DNA from: Armatimonadota bacterium
Lineage (GTDB): Bacteria; Armatimonadota; Armatimonadia; Armatimonadales; Armatimonadaceae
Direction of reading: 5' to 3'
NCBI GenBank assembly: GCA_014381035.1
Contig: JACMIS010000853.1
Location: 1 to 8,581, forward strand
Length of the DNA: 8,581 nucleotides
The notes under the pieces are model-generated. The model did no database searches and had not been told where the DNA came from. It worked only from the letters and a program-made list of their open reading frames with translations. Made by a program: the position numbers and the translations under genes. This document shows positions 5,642 to 8,581 of this stretch, one piece after another. Position 1 is the stretch's first letter. Every line of letters starts with the position of its first letter.

Positions 5642-5903
5642 TGGTCTGTCGGCGATTATATCGATCTAGGCCGCTATCGATTGTGTTGGCAATTCGTGTC
5701 CGGAACGCGGTATAATACATGCATATTCGCGTTCGGTCCGCTGGAAGAGTGAACGCAATCGCGATTATCCCGGCGACTGCATGGCTCACGAGGAGCAATG
5801 ACAGTCGCTTTCTTGTTGCTTCCGCAGTTCGCCTTCTCCTCCCGATGCATCGGTTGCAAGTCGCGCGGTTGCGGGACGATTCGCTCGGTTTTCTATGGGG
5901 CAA
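5634..5903 (-). CDS. Doubtful small single-helix membrane ORF
   Basis: An 89-residue frame begins at TTG 5903, with GGAAG six bases upstream. It has a very basic first 33 residues and one hydrophobic segment (L-S-L-L-L-V-S-H-A-V-A-G-I-I-A-I-A-F), then a polar, Arg-rich end. The stop overlaps repeat copy 2. It resembles no family I know, and a plus-strand frame at 5719-5967 overlaps it. Either may be noise in the 454-base gap between two genes. I list this one because it has both a ribosome site and a membrane segment. Confidence 0.25.
   Translation of the reverse strand: MPHRKPSESSRNRATCNRCIGRRRRTAEATRKRLSLLLVSHAVAGIIAIAFTLPADRTRICMYYTAFRTRIANTIDSGLDRYNRRQTII
5686..5716 (+). promoter_or_regulatory. 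Possible plus-strand sigma-70-like promoter
   Basis: TTGGCA (5686-5691) and a perfect TATAAT (5711-5716) are 19 bases apart, somewhat longer than the usual 17. It would fire into 5723 onward, where no convincing plus-strand gene lies, so it would drive an antisense or unannotated small transcript if real. Confidence 0.25.
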
Positions 5904-5988
5904 GGGACTCTTCCATCGGCGGAACCTAAACGGCTCGGGACAGTCTTGCGTATTTCGGATCGAATAATCGACGACTTATGTTCGTGGT

Positions 5989-7305
5989 TTATGCCGTAGG
6001 TGTCAGCAGAAACGCCGCGTATTGTTTCTCTCCCGCCGGGTTCGTGTAATAACCTCTCCCGGTAATCTGCCCCACATCGTTGATACTGTGCGCCTTCTCG
6101 AGTACCCACCCGCTGTCAGGCGCGATCAGTCCGTTGAGATTTACCGGCGGTTCGCCCACGGGGATCAGGTACGGCGTGGACTCATCATAATCACCGTCAT
6201 TACCGACGATGTCGCGTCTGCGGTTAAAATCTGACGCGTAGAACTTCTCAGGCACGCCATCAAGTCGACTCAAGTTTCCTCTCGCCGCGTTCGGACTTTC
6301 GGGCACCCATAGGTAATTCATGACCGTGTATTGGAAATCCGCACCAGACAAAAAGATGACGATGAGCACCGCGCCGTCCTGGTTGATGGAAGTTCTAATG
6401 TCCCCACCCGTCGCTTTAACCCCTAGTTCAACAGGTGACGCGGTCTCGTTCTGCCAGAGCACCGCACGGGATTCGGGGGGACCCGGGAGCGTGACCGGCG
6501 GCGTTTCAGAACCGACGATTTGTCCTGCGTCGTTTATACCTTGCCCCACAGATCCTTGCTGCCCGAATACATTGAGTTTGCCGTCTTTCCAGATAAAAGC
6601 CCCAGTGCGCACGCCTAATTGTTGACTCTTATCCGGGTGCGAGGCGCTTCCAACCAGGTGGGCGTGATTGTTTATGGCTTCGCCAAAGAAGTACTGAATC
6701 TGGTCATAGGGCAGGGGCACGAGCGCTGTGACACCGTTATCCCATAAATATAGCCGCGGGTTGCCCTCCATTCGCTGGATCAACAGTTGACCGCGGTCGT
6801 TCAGGTCGCGCGGGAAGCTACTCTCATATCTCCCAAAAATGGAGTAACTCGGCAAGTTCGCATTGATCAGGGTCCCGTTGCGATAGATCCCCGCTTCTGA
6901 GCGGTTGTCGGGCGGTTGATCCGTCAGAAGTGCCGCCACTTCGCCCAGATTATTGATCTTGCCCAGTCCTGCATCTTCGACTCCCACGACACCGGTCTGC
7001 CGCCCCCGGCGGGGTGCCGCGCTGGCATATGCGACGGCGGCGGCGGCACGCCTACCCTCTTTGACGCCGAACAGGAAGCTCACTTCGTAGGGGGCACGGG
7101 GGCGCACCCCGACGCTCCCGGTCGTACTGGGCTCGGTTCCGGTCGTACCGGGCTCGGTTCCGGTCAACGGTATCGTTCGGGAGGCGGTGCTGCCGCCACA
7201 GCCCGCCGTTAGAGCCCCGGCATAACCGGTGACAATCAAACCGCTGGCGGCTACCCGAAGGAACGTTCGCCGCCCCATTGTTTGGTTCTTCCGAAAATAA
7301 GTCAT
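5989..7305 (-). CDS. Exported lipoprotein with seven HAF-like repeats (predicted beta propeller)
   Basis: This 438-residue protein starts at ATG 7305 behind AGGA; an in-frame ATG at 7278 (M10), with GGAAG upstream, is the alternative. G11-R-R-T-F-L is a twin-arginine-like signal, followed by a hydrophobic stretch and L-T-A-G-C36, a relaxed lipobox, so the mature protein is probably a lipoprotein attached at Cys36. A Thr/Gly/Pro linker (47-64) follows. The body repeats an I-N-D-x-G-Q-I-V-G-type motif beginning at 117, 168, 211, 257, 307, 360 and 408, each followed about 20-27 residues later by a strand like A-F-I-W-x-D-G. This is the HAF-repeat pattern known from exported proteins of environmental bacteria, and seven units of 43-53 residues fit a seven-bladed propeller. 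Function is unknown; a binding or structural role at the surface is the likeliest inference. Confidence 0.85.
   Translation of the reverse strand: MTYFRKNQTMGRRTFLRVAASGLIVTGYAGALTAGCGGSTASRTIPLTGTEPGTTGTEPSTTGSVGVRPRAPYEVSFLFGVKEGRRAAAAVAYASAAPRRGRQTGVVGVEDAGLGKINNLGEVAALLTDQPPDNRSEAGIYRNGTLINANLPSYSIFGRYESSFPRDLNDRGQLLIQRMEGNPRLYLWDNGVTALVPLPYDQIQYFFGEAINNHAHLVGSASHPDKSQQLGVRTGAFIWKDGKLNVFGQQGSVGQGINDAGQIVGSETPPVTLPGPPESRAVLWQNETASPVELGVKATGGDIRTSINQDGAVLIVIFLSGADFQYTVMNYLWVPESPNAARGNLSRLDGVPEKFYASDFNRRRDIVGNDGDYDESTPYLIPVGEPPVNLNGLIAPDSGWVLEKAHSINDVGQITGRGYYTNPAGEKQYAAFLLTPTA
7121..7162 (-). repeat. 21-base tandem repeat encoding the lipoprotein linker
   Basis: Bases 7121-7141 and 7142-7162 are 21-base copies differing at one position (T or C in GTACYGGGCTCGG). 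Each encodes seven residues, giving the duplicated T-E-P-x-T-T-G units of the linker at about residues 50-63. Being a multiple of three, gain or loss of a copy would change linker length without breaking the frame. Confidence 0.8.
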
Positions 7306-7461
7306 AAATCCTACCTGCCCGAATCTTTAATATTTATGGCATGTAACACGGCAATTTCTATACCATTGGTAAACAAGTTTTTCGTACTCAAAATGACGAC
7401 TTTGCCGCCGTTTGCAATAACGCGCCTCTTGTGAATGCTTCGACAGATTATGTTACACCGG

Positions 7462-8015
7462 TCACTCGCCCTGCCGGGTGTAGCGGTAGAGCGTGGCGCG
7501 GGAGATGCCAAGCGTCTTGCAGACGGCGGACACGCCCTGGCTCGGGTCGTCACGCAACGCCTGGGCGATCTTCCGCTTGTTCGTGTCCATGGTGACCGGG
7601 CGACCGCCTTTCCTGCCCCGCGACCGCGCCGTCTGCAATCCCGCGTTGGTGCGCTCCCGGATCAGCGACCGCTCGAACTCGGCGAGCGCGGCGAAGATGT
7701 GGAACACGAGCTTGCCGCCGCTGGTCGTGGTTCGATCTGCTCCGTCAGGCTCTGGAATCCTACCTGTAACCCCTCCAACTGTTCCACCGTGGCGATGAGG
7801 TACTTGATCGACCTCCCCACCCGGTCGAGCCGCCACACCACGAGCGTATCACCCGAGCGGACGTTCTCCAGCAAACGGAGCAGTTCCGGTCAGTCTTCCT
7901 TGCCCCCGGACCCCTTCTCCTCGTAGATGCGTTCACAGCCGGACTTCTCCAGGGCGTCGCGCTGCAGGTCGAGGTTCTGGTCGTCGGAGCTGACGCGGGC
8001 GTAGCCGATTCTCAT
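7462..8015 (-). pseudogene. Serine recombinase (resolvase/invertase family), broken twice
   Basis: The reading frame from ATG 8015 gives M-R-I-G-Y-A-R-V-S-S-D-D-Q-N-L-D-L-Q, the catalytic end of a resolvase with nucleophile Ser9 and Arg7. Codon 42 is TGA (7892-7890), where families usually have Arg or Gln before P-E-L. The frame then continues V-V-W-R-L-D-R-V-G-R-S with its active-site arginines, to E-Q-I-E near 7731. There one base is missing; the shifted frame carries on T-T-T-S-G-G-K-L-V-F-H, the E helix A-A-L-A-E-F-E-R-S-L-I-R-E-R-T, and a C-terminal helix-turn-helix (V-C-K-T-L-G-I-S-R-A-T-L-Y-R-Y). The restored length is about 184 residues, normal for the family. No transposase gene is adjacent. 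TATAAT (8029-8024) lies only eight bases before the ATG, with no Shine-Dalgarno sequence, so the transcript may have been leaderless. With two lesions it is almost certainly inactive. Confidence 0.92.
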
Positions 8016-8110
8016 GGACGACGATTATATCAAAAGTCGACGGAGACGTACAGTTCTGAGATTTTGATTCCGAGACGGCTTCTGATACAGCCTTAGACGC
8101 TTTTCAGACG

Positions 8111-8180
8111 CACTTTCGCCGGTTCGGTCGACCGTCTCAAAAAGGGCCGTTTTACGGACTAACGCTCGGCTCCGAAAGTG
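8111..8180. repeat. Eight-base inverted repeat spanning 70 bases
   Basis: CACTTTCG (8111-8118) and CGAAAGTG (8173-8180) are perfect inverted copies. Between them lies a small palindrome, CCGT-TTT-ACGG. The long separation makes a simple hairpin less likely than paired protein sites. Confidence 0.35.
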
Positions 8181-8298
8181 ACCGCTCGTGGCGCGAGTAA
8201 CCTGCCCGTGCTTACCGGCTGGCACTATTCGAAGGAACATGTCCAGACGCTGAGTGCAGGCATAAGGTAGTGCGCCAGGTGCGATGCACGCCCGCAAG

Positions 8299-8331
8299 GC
8301 CCACCCGGCGGCAGTATGCCGCCCGGCGGGC
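8299..8331 (-). terminator. GC-rich hairpin downstream of the GTPase gene
   Basis: Bases 8299-8313 and 8317-8331 form a 15-base stem with two mismatches and a three-base loop. Read on the minus strand it lies 46 bases past the stop of the GTPase gene. No T-run follows, so it is either an atypical terminator or a transcript-stabilising hairpin. Confidence 0.45.
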
Positions 8332-8377
8332 TACTGCCTCGCGACAGGACGCAAGGGCGCGTCGCGTGGGCGGATCT

Positions 8378-8581
8378 CTACAGGAGCGGCAGAACCCGCT
8401 GCCACCAGGGGGCGACCGGAGACTTCTCGCCCGTCACAATCAGATCGACGACCGCGACCCCGATCCCGTCGGAGAGGACGCTCAGACGCCCCGCGAGTTC
8501 GGTTGCCCCGAGCTTGTCGGCCTTGGTCACGGTAACCACCACGCGACGGCCGTGTTCCGACGCGAGCGCCAGGAGTCCGCG
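8378..8581 (-). CDS. C-terminal part of a probable EngB/YsxC-type GTPase
   Basis: The frame is open from the right edge to TAG 8380-8378, giving 67 residues of a protein whose start is outside the window. Residues 14-24 read V-V-V-T-V-T-K-A-D-K-L: a hydrophobic strand followed by T-K-A-D, the G4 guanine-specificity motif of P-loop GTPases. K-A-D-K-L is the wording typical of the ribosome-assembly GTPase EngB (YihA/YsxC), where it is followed, as here, by a helix, a second strand and an S/T-x-x-x-G turn (V-D-L-I-V-T-G-E-K), then a C-terminal helix with W-W. EngB acts in assembly of the large ribosomal subunit. The end is unusual for EngB: S-P-V-A-P-W-W replaces the common G-I-x-E-L-W. Another small TRAFAC GTPase is possible because the P-loop is not visible. 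Confidence 0.6.
   Translation of the reverse strand, partial: RGLLALASEHGRRVVVTVTKADKLGATELAGRLSVLSDGIGVAVVDLIVTGEKSPVAPWWQRVLPLL

Larger units (their letters stand above)
8016..8377. other. Intergenic region upstream of the resolvase
   Basis: No convincing gene lies here. Resolvase binding (res) sites usually lie just upstream of the gene, and the stretch 8041-8135 contains several GAGACG or CGTCTC hexamers (8043, 8072, and inverted at 8132), two CAGACGC-type words, and GTCGAC twice (8036 and 8128). These could be remains of a res site, though I cannot trace the three-subsite structure. A strong hairpin lies at its right end. Confidence 0.35.

Noticed and set aside
7890..7892. TGA in the resolvase as a reassigned codon
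   Set aside because: TGA serves as the ordinary stop of the decarboxylase and other genes here, and the resolvase has an additional frameshift, so decay is the simpler reading.
8025..8297. Minus-strand 90-residue open frame upstream of the resolvase
   Set aside because: No ribosome site, mixed Arg/Ser-rich composition, and it covers a region rich in inverted repeats typical of non-coding recombination sites.

Overview
The window is GC-rich bacterial DNA with AT-rich intergenic stretches. No rRNA or tRNA gene and no CRISPR array is visible. The gene content (a secreted acetolactate decarboxylase, a Tat-type lipoprotein with HAF-like repeats, and a conserved protein that I associate from memory with Planctomycetota, Armatimonadota and Chloroflexota) suggests an environmental bacterium of one of those groups. 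The phylum cannot be fixed from the sequence alone.

Layout. Positions 1-2115 hold a run of small plus-strand genes of accessory, plasmid- or phage-like character: a protein with a degenerate SWIM-type zinc finger, three or more unrecognised proteins, and two overlapping genes whose frames are each broken once. Positions 2116-2615 are a convergent, AT-rich intergenic region packed with short direct repeats. From 2616 to the right end every convincing gene is on the minus strand: a two-helix membrane protein (2616-3161), a secreted acetolactate decarboxylase (3379-4254), a frame-broken conserved protein (4456-5534), a poorly supported small membrane ORF (5634-5903), a lipoprotein with seven HAF-like repeats (5989-7305), a serine resolvase inactivated by a stop and a frameshift (7462-8015), and the C-terminal end of a probable EngB/YsxC-type GTPase (8378-8581).

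How it fits together. The minus-strand genes are separated by gaps of 85-455 bases, have unrelated roles, and do not look like one operon. The plus-strand block looks like the edge of an accessory element: small genes, one translationally coupled overlap, and a repeat-rich end. Frame lesions fall only in the accessory-type genes, while the decarboxylase, lipoprotein and membrane protein are intact. Decay of mobile DNA therefore explains the pattern better than uniform sequencing error, although two lesions lie in G/C runs and could be assembly errors. I found no recognisable defence or other novel multi-gene system. The most unusual unexplained signals are the repeat cluster at 2174-2441 and an 18-base near-identical direct repeat at 2174 and 5624.
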